Below, in pieces: positions 10,450 to 21,208 of a DNA stretch of 64,000 bases (its first letter is position 1; each line of letters begins with the position of its first letter). The notes under the pieces were generated by a model. That model was not told where the DNA came from. It saw nothing but the letters and a program-made list of their open reading frames with translations, and did not search any database. The position numbers and the translations under genes are program-made. This stretch comes from Malachius bipustulatus (Eukaryota; Arthropoda; Insecta; Coleoptera; Melyridae). The stretch is taken from positions 2,604,001-2,668,000 of the forward strand of contig OU342634.1 in the NCBI GenBank assembly GCA_910589415.1, given 5' to 3'.

Positions 10450-10964
10450 ATGTGAGAAATACAATAAGCCCGCTGGCTTCAGTGTTTGGGACCACATAAA
10501 CCATCTCTCACATTTAGTTAAAATACCAAATACCAATACAACTTCCCTCACAACCCACGGTTTGATTTCCATTAAACTCCTTCATACATGTACCATACTT
10601 TTCAACAATCCCACCGGGTACCATGTCAAAAACAATTCTGATTCACCATGTATGAACAACCAGTTAAATTTATTGAATTTATATCATTTTTGATTTTTTT
10701 TTTGTTTCAGGTAGATATGGTACTATCATTGTTTTTGCTCCTTTCAATCTAACTTCAACTGTATATACACAAGTTGTTTTCTACTTCACTTCTCTATCCA
10801 ATTTAATACAGTCATATGTACTACACCACTTGGAAGATCACGAACTATGCTCCAATTTGATATCACATACAACAATTATTATATAGCACCTTTAAAACAT
10901 GAGTAACTCTCAATGATAATTATTACAGAGCAATTTATTAAGATTAATGTATCCACAATCCACG
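10450..10964. other. Sequence between the two I-clade remnants
   Basis: Not recognisable as coding on the plus strand despite a 94-codon frame (10409-10693). It might continue the minus-strand LINE that stops at about 8745, which would make I copy 1 a nested insertion, but I could not match a specific RT or endonuclease block. Confidence 0.3.
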
Positions 10965-12252
10965 ACCCAGAGAGCTGCCATATGCCTAGGCAGATGCAGA
11001 AGCCTCTGCGGCAAAAGCTGGGGATTGAACCCTAAAATGACCCAGTGGCTATACACTCAGGTCGTAAGACCGATGATAACCTACTGAGCGGTGGTGGACG
11101 AAGACCACGCAGCTGCAGGCGCAAAAGCTTCTGGAAAAAACTCAACGGCTAGCCTGCCTGAGCATAACAGGAGCAATTAGGACAACCCCAACTGCAGCAC
11201 TAGAGATTTTACTCAATCTTCCACCATTACACATATATGTATATGTACAAGGTACAGCGAGCAGACAATCTGCAAACTCATGACAGGACAACCACCGGTT
11301 ATACCGAGGCATGGATCTACCCAACAAGAACTGAGAGAGTCCATCCAGGCAGATTCCATCCTGGGTATGACTAGTGACGAGATACCACCCCAGTTCTGCT
11401 TCAACAAAAAATTCCACATCCTCTTCCCTGACAGGAAGGAATGGAAAAACGAGATCCCAGTGTTCGCTCACTCGATCTGTCAATCAAAACAAGTTAAAAT
11501 GGCGATCAGACTTGGCCGACACGCCACGGTGCTTCAGGCCGAGACGGTTGCTATCGAGCATTGTGATAAAGAAATCAGAGGGCTTAACTTAACTCACACA
11601 AGAATAGCGATCTGTACTGACCACCAAGCTGCCTTAAAGGCACTGGCCTCGCCAATAATCACATCACGGAACTGCAGGAATGTTCTGGAGGACATATCTG
11701 ACACCAACAACGTTACTTTGGTAAGGATACCAGGGCACTCAGGGCTAGAGGGTAACAAGAAGGCGGATACACTGTCCCTCTAAGGATCAGAAACTGCCCC
11801 CATCGGACCCGAACCCTATTGCAGGGTGAAAAAAAACTCAAGAAAAGCACCATAAAAGAATGGATGGTCTCAGAAACTCTGGACAAATGGAACAGATCCA
11901 TAGGGCAGAGGCATGCGAAGAAGTTCATCAAAGAACCCACGCACGCGGTTACGACAAACCTACTAGCCCTCAGTCATACCAGCCTGAGGATAACGGTAGG
12001 CCTGCTCACAGGACACTGTCGATTCCGCAAACACTTAACCAGCGTCGGAGGGGCAGTGATGGCGAATGCCGCTTCTGCTTAAAAAACGAAGAAACGGCGG
12101 AGCACGTTCTCTGCCATTGTGAAGGACTACCTAGGTCCCGGTTTCTGTGCCTAGGCGCTGAAAGACCTACGCCAGAGAGCTACATTAGGTCTCCCAACAG
12201 ACTCTGGAAGTTGGTAAAACAACTACAGCTGAAAGAGGAGCTCTGTCTATAG
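10965..12252 (+). pseudogene. I-clade LINE ORF2, C-terminal part with RNase H (copy 2)
   Basis: Begins within the post-RT region with AVVWTKTTQLQAQKLL and QRLACLSITGAIRTTPTAA (about 11085-11200), then LNLPPLHIYV. RNase H lies in the frame 11280-11783: LQAETVAIEHC, IAICTDHQAALKAL, TLVRIPGHSGLEGNKKADTL. The final part, in another frame to the stop at 12252, holds a CCHC knuckle, CRFCLKNEETAEHVLCHC (about 12070-12122), then LWKLVKQLQLKEELCL. Same domain order as copy 1 but clearly diverged from it, so two separate insertions. Frames change at about 11270, 11783 and 11860. It probably ends soon after the stop, near GATCTCAACAGATCTCAG. Confidence 0.85.
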
Positions 12253-13519
12253 GGAGGCCACAATAGATCTCAACAGATCTCAGTTCACACCTACAGAAGG
12301 CGTCCCATTGCAATCTACAACCTACAATCCACAATCCAGATATACGTAGAGAAAAACTTTAAGATTTTATTTTGCTGATATCTTAATATCAGCAAAAAAA
12401 ATATTAATATTAGAAAATCATTCTGTGCATGTACTGCGGTTATGAAAATAATAAATGGGATCAGTTTTATTTGCCTTAATTAAGTGTTTATTGCGAAAGT
12501 AAACAACACATTGTTACAAATTCAATAAACAGCTGGACATTATGCAGTAATTTAAAATTATCATACTTATACCGTTATTTCTTGTAGGTAAATGTCGAGG
12601 TTGTTATGTAATAAATAAGTAATTATTATCTAGTTATTCCAAGCTGAAAATACCCTTAGTGTATAATATGGAGTAAGTATTCATATTTTATACACAAGCT
12701 ATATTCTAATCATTTTATATACTTTACTAGTTCTTGTATGTAGATATTACATATTTGTTTTTTATATACTTAATCCATATACATCCATTAGTTACCTATT
12801 CATTTACCGTTATAATAAATACAATATCATACTTCTCTCTTTAACTTATATCTTTGTCAACATCTAGTTATATCACAAATTGTTCTACATTCATATACCT
12901 ATTCATACATACATAAAATTTGTAAAAGTGCATAAGTAATGTAATTATCATTATGCTATTAGATTTACTTTTTTTTACACTTTTTTTCTACGCATAAAAT
13001 ATTTAAATTTGATATTACATTCTCACATAATAAAATCACTGTAATTATTGGCTGACCAGGGAACGTAACACTGACCCAGGGTTTGAATCCCACAATGAAT
13101 TGATGCCACATGAAGCCCACAACGGTAGACAAGGCGGAGAAGAAGGACTTCGGTAAGGCGGATCCAGCAGAAGTGTTAACCCATTTTTTATATAAAAACA
13201 AACTGATGAAAGGCCTCAGATTCGCCAAGATCAGGCTTTAGCATAAGAAGAATGACTTCGAAGTAATAAAGTACTTAATTGTGGAAACCAGATCTGTAAG
13301 CTGCGGAAAGAATCCCACACTGCGGCACATAAAATAAACAGGAACTCTTACTGTACCATTATTTCCAAATTTTATCTTAATGGCTAACGAAAATACAAAA
13401 AACGGTTCTCGGTCCGGCGGGGCACCTCTTAAATAAGGAGAGGGGGGCTAAGAGTCCTCCCGTCGGCAATCAATAGGAGCAAACAAATCCAATCAACAAA
13501 CAGAAAGGTCAAGATTTTA
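12253..13519. other. Mostly non-coding; small hairpin; possible 5' part of the RTE element at its end
   Basis: A+T-rich. A 12-bp inverted repeat with 4-nt loop is at 12370-12397 (TTTTGCTGATAT/ATATCAGCAAAA). From about 13040 composition becomes less A+T-rich and may hold the 5' part of the RTE-like LINE that follows. A tRNA-like B-box string, GGTTTGAATCCC, at 13080-13091 has no matching A box. Confidence 0.4.
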
Positions 13520-14990
13520 ACAGAAAGGTACGTATTGCTACCTAGAACGTGCAGAGTTTATCAATGCATGGAACATTAGCGAATGTTGAGCTCGAGATGA
13601 GCAGACTAAACAGAAGAGTAATGTCCGAAAAATAAAGAGAAATAGAACAGCTTCAGAAAATTTACGTTTACAAGAAGAAAAAGGAGATAATCAACAAACG
13701 TAGAAAACAACTACATAGTAAGAATCTTGAGGAACACAAACAACGAAATATCAATAGATATTGAGGACAAGCTAAAAAAATTGAGGAAATGCGTTGAAAT
13801 GCTTTTACGACGAGTGACCAGACACACCACCATGAGTAGGTCACGTAATTACTTAAAATGGACTTACGATCACGAAGTCAGAAGTCGTACAAAATCCCAG
13901 TTGAACGGGAAAGCAACTGGCTCTGATAATGTTTATGCCGATAATCGCAGATCAAGAAGGATTGAATTTGGATATTTCAACATAAATTTTTAATAACATC
14001 ATCTGACTGGATAAAATCGGCATTTATTATATCCTGCCAAAAAACGAAAAGCATCAGTCCTAAAATAAATTAGATTAGACCAATAAAAAAAAAAGATCAT
14101 CTCCAACCTCTATTGGCGCCCAACATCAGAAGATATTTTCAGAGAGGCATTAGGCGCAGTGAAAGGAGGCATCACGGTAAATGGCATCAGGCAGGACTAA
14201 CAACATTCTGTATGCAGATGACACCTGCTGCTGCTTAATTTTGGCGGATAACATGGCTGACTTGCAGAGCATGACGAACCACATCGTCCAACGTAGTGAG
14301 CAGTTAGGATTGAATGTAAACATCAATAAAACCAAGGTGATTGCTTTCTCAAAAGCCGACGTCAATGCCAATCTGGTAATCAGAGGGGGTGTAGTGCAAC
14401 TTACAGGTATCTTCTTTCAAGTATTTTGGAACACTTATAAGCGATCATATCGACCTGAGGGAAGAAATAAGATCTACAATTGAACAGACTAGACACGTTT
14501 TCACGCAAATGAAAACATTCGTCGAATGATCAGATCTTAGTCTGGGACTTCGAGTTCGCATGGTCAGTTGCTATACTTTTTTTTATTCTGCTATAAGGTT
14601 TTGAGAGTTGGACCGTTTGCCCAAGTCTGGAGAAGAATCTGGAGGCCTTCGAAATGTACGTGTATATCCACTAATACTTCGCATATCGTGGATATAAAGA
14701 GTAACAAACGAAGAGGTACTCAGGCACATGGGAAAACAAAAAAGAACTTGTACTGACAACAAAATTCGTGGTTGAAAGATCTCAGAAGATGGCTTTAGAT
14801 GCTCATCAGTAAACACGCATCTTCAGAGCTGCAGAATCCAGGATTCCGTAGCCAATCTTCGCGAGGAGACGGCGCCTTAAGAAGAAGTAGTACAGGTAAA
14901 GGTATGGAGGAAAGGGGTTATGCATCCCAAGCTATTAGGCCTTCAAGGTTTTTTTTTATCACCAATCCATCACCACTAGCCATCACCATC
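13520..14990 (+). pseudogene. RTE-like LINE, decayed endonuclease and RT
   Basis: Starts with an APE-endonuclease block, RIAT-stop-NVQSLSMHGTLA (13531-13590), where TAG at 13543-13545 replaces the tryptophan of the usual TWNV motif. The middle is largely lost; NGKATGSDNVYA (about 13905-13940) matches the KNGKA.G.D block before the RT fingers. RT palm ILYADDTCCCL with Y-A-D-D at 14211-14222 is followed by SEQLGLNVNINKTKVIAF, then, after a frame change, FGTLISDHIDLREEI and RVTNEEVLRHMGK (about 14700-14735), typical of RTE C-termini. Stops and frame changes throughout. Confidence 0.82.
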
Positions 14991-15059
14991 CCGATCGATC
15001 ACATATTATACAGGGTCGGCCTTAGAGGCATAATAATTTGGAATCTGAAGATGTATGCA

Positions 15060-15490
15060 AAACACACCGAAACAAGTCAATTTTATTATCGACATCGGTG
15101 ACATCTTTGAATAACAAATTTAACCATATAAGTTTCCCTTTTCGAGAAAAGGTGGATGGTTTTCAAACCAATGATCTACTTTTTCGATGTCAAAATTATC
15201 ACGTGAGACACCGTGCATCTACGTGTTGTTTTGTTTTCTTAAATTGGTACTCAACAAATTCTTCTACATCACATCGTCAACCTCATTCGTCAAACACAAA
15301 GATCCAATTGCAAAACGTGCCATGGTGCTTTCAGTGGCATCGCGTCCATGTTCAAAAAGACTGGCTCTCGATTTTAAAGCTCTTATGATGAATTGTTTGA
15401 TAACTTGGTCAGAAAAATTTCCGGACCATGCTTTATTCGCGCGCCTTATAGTAAAGAATCCGCGTGTTACGAAATTTTAAAACTCTTTCG
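15060..15490 (-). pseudogene. Remnant of an unnamed repeated invertebrate protein family
   Basis: The minus strand has an open frame from about 15480 to 15210: FFTIRRANKAWSGNFSDQVI, then IIRALKSRASLFEHGRDATE and STMARFAIGSLCLTNEVDDVM. After a stop and frame change comes EKVDHWFENHPPFLEKGNL (15130-15190). This resembles, from memory, uncharacterised multi-copy invertebrate proteins with a WSGTWSD..IEQ..MR..K..GGLTRGRG..ES pattern followed by a KV..WFE.H.PF block. Their function is not known to me. Plus-strand frames across the same bases are shadows. The copy is dead, with stops, a frameshift, and the GLTRGRG core altered. Confidence 0.5.
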
Positions 15491-15494
15491 AAGG

Positions 15495-17532
15495 CAATTT
15501 TTATTCATTTTCACTCATATGCTGTGGAATGCAACAGGAAGACCACTGACGAAAACGACAAGAACAAGCAGAGATTGATGACGAATTTTCATGTTTCGGC
15601 ATGTTTCGACAAGTCGATGAACCACGAGGGAAGGATAAACTGACCTGATTGACCAATCAACGTAACGGTAATTGACTGTTATTCAAAAAACTACGAGGAA
15701 TTTCTAGCGTTAAAATGCAAAAAATCAGTAATTTGCAAAAAACCATATTCAAAATACAAATTTTTAACTTTTTAACTTTAAGCATCAATATTTTTTTCAT
15801 TTATCATCGTAACAAAAAAGTTATGTGTATAAAAAATGTAGGTAATTCCATAATGAAGAGAATGATATGTCATTTGCTTATGTGCGATAAATAGAAGTCA
15901 AGATATTCGTGAAAATATGAAGAAAAAAAAACTATTTTTTAGAAAAATTTCGTTTAAAAAGTTCGCACGGTGCTGTGAATTTGGATTTACCATCTCTTGA
16001 TGGTCCTCTATCGAATTTAATAAGCACTAAATTTGGGCCTGGTAACGCAAACGAGGATATTTTTGAGGACGATTCTACTGGCCTATTACATGAACAGAAT
16101 GTGAGGATATGAGTTCGATGGACGAACGGAGTTTTAAGAAGCTATCAGCGAGAAAATAGGTGCTAATGCAAATTTTCTTTCAACATTTTGTGTATGGTTT
16201 AGGTATATAAAGAAACGAATTTTGGACTATACATATACAATATAACAGACACATATTACTAAATTAATTATTTAATGCAGAACTGGTTAATTTACACAAA
16301 CGCTGTTAGACAACCAAATAAAATTAAAGGATACCAATTCCTAATTCCATTAAGGATCGTGCTCGACCGACATATGAAAGAGAAGTCCTTGTTCTGACCA
16401 CCTGCACTTGGGAGCAGTGCAAAACCCTCTTATGTCACATTTTTAGCTCTAGGGTAGGTTCAAAGCCCTTGAACTGAAGCTTGCGCTTATTGTACCCCTT
16501 TGGATAATTAATTATCTAAAAGTAGTACCCCTCAATAACAAATTTGACCTATTTTGGTGTTTTTCAGTTGAACAACATTTCAGTTGAAAAAATAAACATT
16601 GCGCAATCAGAGTTCAATCGCGCAAAAAATTACTTTTTGAATATGAGGTGAGTGTGAGAAATTATTGAACACGCACTGTCAGTCAGGAGGACAGGTCAAT
16701 TTTTTAGAAGGTTTCAATTCCTGGGACCATTTTCATGAAAATGAATGTTATGTCCCAAACTGCTTAATTTTCATACCAACAAAGATATTTTTGTTTTTAA
16801 GAAAAAAAGTTGTACGCCACTACTCTTTCTTTAAATAAGAAATCTATTATTGAAATCTTCATTCAGTTCACATCAAATATCGTAGGTATCTTGAATTTTT
16901 TTATACAATATACAAGCTTCTCGCACAAAAAAAAAAACAATTTACCTCCATAGCCCGTGGCTATTTACCGTATTTTGTACTTACATCAAAGTCGTTTCTT
17001 TTTTAGTTTTTACGAACGCTAGTTTATACATTATGAGTTTATGGTTGACGTTGAAATCTTTTTCTTTTGTACTAAATTTTCTATAAGTTAGTCTTCACTA
17101 TTTTATTTGCTATTAAATTCTTATTCTACTATTTTTCAGACATTCGATCTATTGATATGTCGTCTACTTTTTTTCGTTCATATGGAGAACATATAAAACA
17201 TTTAAATGTGGTTATTAATATTTTAAATTTATTTGACTAAAATATTGCGAAAAAATCATATAATAGATAGCAGCTTCCTTGGATAAAAAAACATAAAAAC
17301 GACTTTTATCTTACTTTTTGTTTGAAGTTTCACAAAGAAAACATACAAGGTACCCAGGTATTTACTTAATATAGCAGAAAAACATATGCACAAGGCAGAT
17401 GTGTTATAAACTAGTCAGCATGGCCACTAGGACTTTACCACTGCGGAAGTTGGCAATATTCAAATCAAATATATAATATCTGGTTGTAAAATAAGACATA
17501 CACATATGTCCTAAGAGGCTTAACGTTTTAAC
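15495..17532. other. No recognisable gene; one short unexplained open frame
   Basis: A+T-rich. About 15930-16112 (+) has a stop-free run reading GAVNLDLPSLDGPLSNLIST and ending NVRI, without ATG and without a recognised domain. ACGCCACT strings (16816) recall the CAGTGGCGT repeat ends found elsewhere. Nothing else supported. Confidence 0.4.
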
Positions 17533-17672
17533 TACAGGGTGTTGAAGTTTCAAGAAAAAAATCGTTTTTTTAATAATAACTTTGATAATAATCAATATAT
17601 TTTCGAGAAAATTTGTGTACACCTTCTATGCATCAAGAGGCATTTCCCAACGTATAACTTTTAGTTATTGTA

Positions 17673-17738
17673 GCAGTGGCGTTCGTGGAAGTCGCGTTAC
17701 ACTTAATATTTTTGAAATAAAAAATTGTACGCCACTGC
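17673..17738. repeat. 66-bp sequence with CAGTGGCGT termini
   Basis: Perfect 10-bp inverted ends GCAGTGGCGT/ACGCCACTGC. It lies within the foldback's left arm, and its counterpart is in the right arm (from 19289). The same CAGTGGCGT core recurs as single ends elsewhere (26222, 26625, 34433, 34736, 34972, 50420). CAGTGGCG-like ends are known from hAT elements, but no 8-bp duplication is visible here. Confidence 0.5.
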
Positions 17739-18084
17739 TTTTTTATGAAAATAAAATTATTTTTCAAATCCTATTTCATTTCTGAGTACGTAAATATGAT
17801 CTTTAGACTTTTTTTCAAGCGATGCAAGGTTTTCTGATAAAAAAAATAGAATAAATTTTTAGGTTGCCTCTTTCTGAAACTGCTACAGAACTACAGAAGT
17901 TCAATTCAATCTGTACTCCCCGATAGAAAAAAACGTGTTCTCATAATATCTGACTCTTGCAAAAATGGCCTGTGGATAGTAAACGTCGTTTAATGTAAAT
18001 AAAAGCGAAACTGTCGAATTTGTGAATTTATTTTTTTTAATAAAATTTATGTTTTCAACCCTTACTTCGTAGAATCTCTGCATA

Positions 18085-19120
18085 CTTATTGATTATGAAT
18101 AAAACACTAATGTTTTATAAAATTCTACTATATATTGATGGATGGTAGAAACGTTACACGTGTTTCGCTACTTTTCATGTAGCATCTTCAGACGTAAATA
18201 AAATTATTGATACAGTAACATAGCAACAGTATTACCTAAGTGATCACAAAACAAGTAACTAGATTTAAATAAATTATTAAGAGAACTAACTAGATCATAA
18301 TGTAATTTCTTCAGAATCTTCTTAGTTGTTGATATCAAGAAGAAAATCAAGTAGTGGAGAACGATATGTGTCTAGCTGTTCATTTATTACTGTGTATTGT
18401 TGATTATGTAAATGTTTGTGGATCTCTAGAGATTCGAGAAAATTTAATTTAAAATAATGATCACAATGATGAAGTAATTCAATTTTGTTATATTATAATA
18501 TATATTGCTGAATGCAAAGGAAAAGTTATCTAAATTACAGAAGCCTGGAATTTATCGATTAAACTGTTCTCATTGTAATTCAGTTTATATAGGGCAGACT
18601 TGTAGAAATCTAGAAATTAGATACAACGAACACCTAAACTCTTACAGACTCAAACATCCAGAAAGATCAAATTTTGCAAAACACTTAATAGAAAACAATC
18701 ACACTCCAACAGCAAACAACAAAATTGAATTACTTCATCATTGTGATCATTATTTTAAATTAAATTTTCTCGAATCTCTAGAGATCCACAAACATTTACA
18801 TAATCAACAATACACAGTAATAAATGAACAGCTAGACACATATCGTTCTCCACTACTTGATTTTCTTCTTGATATCAACAACTAAGAAGATTCTGAAGAA
18901 ATTACATTATGATCTAGTTAGTTCTCTTAATAATTTATTTAAATCTAGTTACTTGTTTTGTGATCACTTAGGTAATACTGTTGCTATGTTACTGTATCAA
19001 TAATTTTATTTACGTCTGAAGATGCTACATGAAAAGTAGCGAAACACGTGTAACGTTTCTACCATCCATCTGTATAGTAGAATTTTATAAAACATTAGTG
19101 TTTTATTCATAATCAATAAG
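18085..19120 (+). mobile_element. Penelope-like element fragments in head-to-head inverted arrangement
   Basis: Right half (18505-19120, +) is the GIY-YIG endonuclease end plus 3' UTR. Left half (18085-18489, -) is a shorter inverted copy of the same end; 18085-18489 pairs with about 18719-19120 almost without mismatch, apart from a small indel near 18137/19070. Spacer 18490-18718 is single-copy. The 3' UTR holds the AGTAGCGAAACACGTG-type string seen near Penelope 3' ends. Inverted, 5'-truncated pairs are a known outcome of Penelope insertion. Confidence 0.8.
18505..18885 (+). CDS. Penelope-like GIY-YIG endonuclease domain, 5'-truncated
   Basis: A 126-residue open frame with the GIY-YIG nuclease that lies C-terminal to the RT in Penelope-like elements: GIY at residues 15-17 (KPGIYRLNC), a CX2C pair (C21, C24), YIG at 28-30 (VYIGQT), the conserved Arg at 39 and EH at 42-43, and the later Glu in NFLESLEIHKH. 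In intact elements it nicks target DNA to start reverse transcription. Here the RT is missing upstream, and the frame opens at a TTG with no real start, so it is a truncated copy that happens to lack stops. Its C-terminal half is repeated in inverted orientation at 18345-18489. Confidence 0.85.
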   Translation: MLNAKEKLSKLQKPGIYRLNCSHCNSVYIGQTCRNLEIRYNEHLNSYRLKHPERSNFAKHLIENNHTPTANNKIELLHHCDHYFKLNFLESLEIHKHLHNQQYTVINEQLDTYRSPLLDFLLDINN

Positions 19121-19483
19121 AATTTATTTTTATTTGTAAAATCCAACTCTCTACTCAAACACACGTGTCTAAACATATGATATTTATTTTTTTATCAGAA
19201 AACCTTGCATCAGTTAAAAAAAGGTGAAGAGATGATATTCACTCAGAAATGAAAGGGAATTTAAAGAATAATTTTATTTTCATAAAAAGCAGTGGCGTAC
19301 TATTTTTTTTTTAATATTAAGTGTAATGCGACTTGCACGAACGTCACTGGCTACAAAACCTAAAAGTTATACGTTGGGAAATGCCTCTTGATGCATTGAA
19401 GGTGTACACAAATTTTCATCTTGATTGTTATCAAAGTTATTATTGACAAACGATTTTTTTTCTTCAAAATTCCAACACCTGTA

Positions 19484-21205
19484 GTTAAAAAGTTTACGTT
19501 TATACTTAGTTTTTTTCTTAAAATGATCTCATCATCACCCCCTGAATTTTCTCGGCTTATTTTAGATATACAGCCTGTATACGAAAACTATACGAATTTA
19601 GTAAGATATACATAATTCTAATTTCGTAAAAGTTATAATAATATTGCAACTAATATAATGTTTAATATTGTCCTAATAATATTCCAACAAAATAATGTTT
19701 GTTCTGAGCATAGGGGAATCTAATCAACTATAGCTATTTTCTTATATGCACTTAAACGTGTTCAGTGAGTATAAATTATTGTTGTGTATTTTTAGTGCAA
19801 GAAAAGTTCCACTGTCGAGTCTTTGTTATAATTATTATAATAATAACGCAGCAAGATGCAGTAAGCTGTCGTTTCGCAGGTGCCAATGTTTCTTAATAAT
19901 TTCTGAAATAAAGTTATAGGTAGGTGGGTACTTTATTTTCAAGTGTAGTGAGAAACTATAATTGCAGATTTCAGCGTATAAGGTGACTCTTTGCATGTTT
20001 AGTTATAAAAACTTTGGATTGACTATAATTCTGAATATTGAATTATGTTTTAGAAGAAACAGAAACCGAATGGAAGGGGAAGCAAGTTAGTAATAGTGAT
20101 TGCAGTTTTTTGTTTTAATTGTTTCCTATCTATAGATAACATCGCAGTTTCTGGAGAGCTTAGACAATTATTTATATTGTCTAAGATGGAGAGCCTTCAA
20201 CATCGAGCTCCTAATACTTCTGAGGTTCTATTCAATATTCAAATGCTTGGAAACTAAGGTACATAAAACTCGAAGTATTTATACCCAATATCGGTCAAGT
20301 ATCAAATAAGTCAAGTGTAAACTGGAGTGAACCAGGGAACGATAGCAGCATGAAAAGTTAAAATAATAAGGGACATTTTGTGCAGAAAATATTTTTATTC
20401 GCCTGCTTATAGTTTTTCATTATTAAATCCAAATATAAAATATATAAAATTACCTCTACGCTTTTCATATGAAGAAAAAATATACTAATTTCAGATTCTT
20501 ATAAAAGTTTCTGTCGTGATCCATCATTGATATCACCGAGAACTTATTATTTCAGTAATAATTATTATTCTGTAGTTACAGCATCATAATTTCGTATTAA
20601 GTTCAACCAGACAGAACAAAAGTCTTTATAATTTTATGGCTTGGCATTAAAACAACTACTGTCAAATAATATTTTCCTCTCCAACCTCCAACTGTCCAGA
20701 GTGAGAGAGATAAACTCGTAGGTATTAAGACATTGACTTTTATAATTAATTCCATGTTTAATAGCACCTGTTGCCTCGCTACAAATCATCATAGCTGGCT
20801 GAAGTGAATTCATTGTTACTGAATAGCAACAAGTGTTCGTTTCGCAACAAGAACTGCAAAGATTGCCGTGGAACCAAATAATGCGAATCTAGCCAGCCGT
20901 TGTGGATTGGAATGCCAAGATCACGATCATGGTTTATTCGCCATTGCAGGCCTGGTTGCCACACGCACGTTCGTGAATATACCGGTTCTCTGGCGTTCCC
21001 TTACAACACAACGGTGTTGCCATGCCATTTATACTTCTAGCATTGCTTGTTGTTTGGTGTGCATTTGCAAACTACAGTTTTAGTTTTATATTATTTATTT
21101 TCAATTTTACGGTTGAAGTTGAGGATGGTCGATTTTACTAGACTTGATACTTGTTTGTTTATTATTTTATTGACATTAGGAATGGCATTTATTATTTAAT
21201 TCACA
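19484..21205. other. No recognisable gene
   Basis: A+T-rich. 20860-21060 is less A+T-rich and holds a 71-codon frame (20868-21083) without any recognised domain; the overlapping minus-strand frame is no better. I cannot assign either. Confidence 0.4.
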
Positions 21206-21208
21206 TTA

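Larger units (their letters stand above)
17535..19481. mobile_element. Foldback DNA element, CAGGGTGTTG ends, enclosing Penelope palindrome
   Basis: Left arm 17535 to about 17850 and right arm about 19190-19481 are imperfect inverted copies of each other (start CAGGGTGTTGAAGTTTC, end ...CCAACACCTG; shared interior includes CATTTCCCAACGTATAACTT). TA flanks both ends (17533-17534 and 19482-19483), the target of Tc1/mariner-type elements. No transposase is present, so it is non-autonomous. The centre is filled by Penelope-like sequence (18085-19120). Confidence 0.75.

Noticed and set aside
11008..11035. B-box-like GGGGATTGAACCC
   Set aside because: Lies within the I-clade LINE coding remnant (reading KSWGLNPKMTQW); no A box.
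12370..12397. 12-bp inverted repeat as a transcription terminator
   Set aside because: Insect nuclear DNA; no adjoining gene end; likely chance in A+T-rich sequence.
13080..13091. B-box-like GGTTTGAATCCC
   Set aside because: No A box at tRNA distance and no stem.
15187..15578. Plus-strand frames 15038-15388, 15187-15480, 15393-15578
   Set aside because: The minus strand carries the recognisable protein pattern; these are shadows.
18345..18489. Separate gene on the minus strand at the left Penelope arm
   Set aside because: It is the inverted duplicate of the C-terminal part of the GIY-YIG frame.
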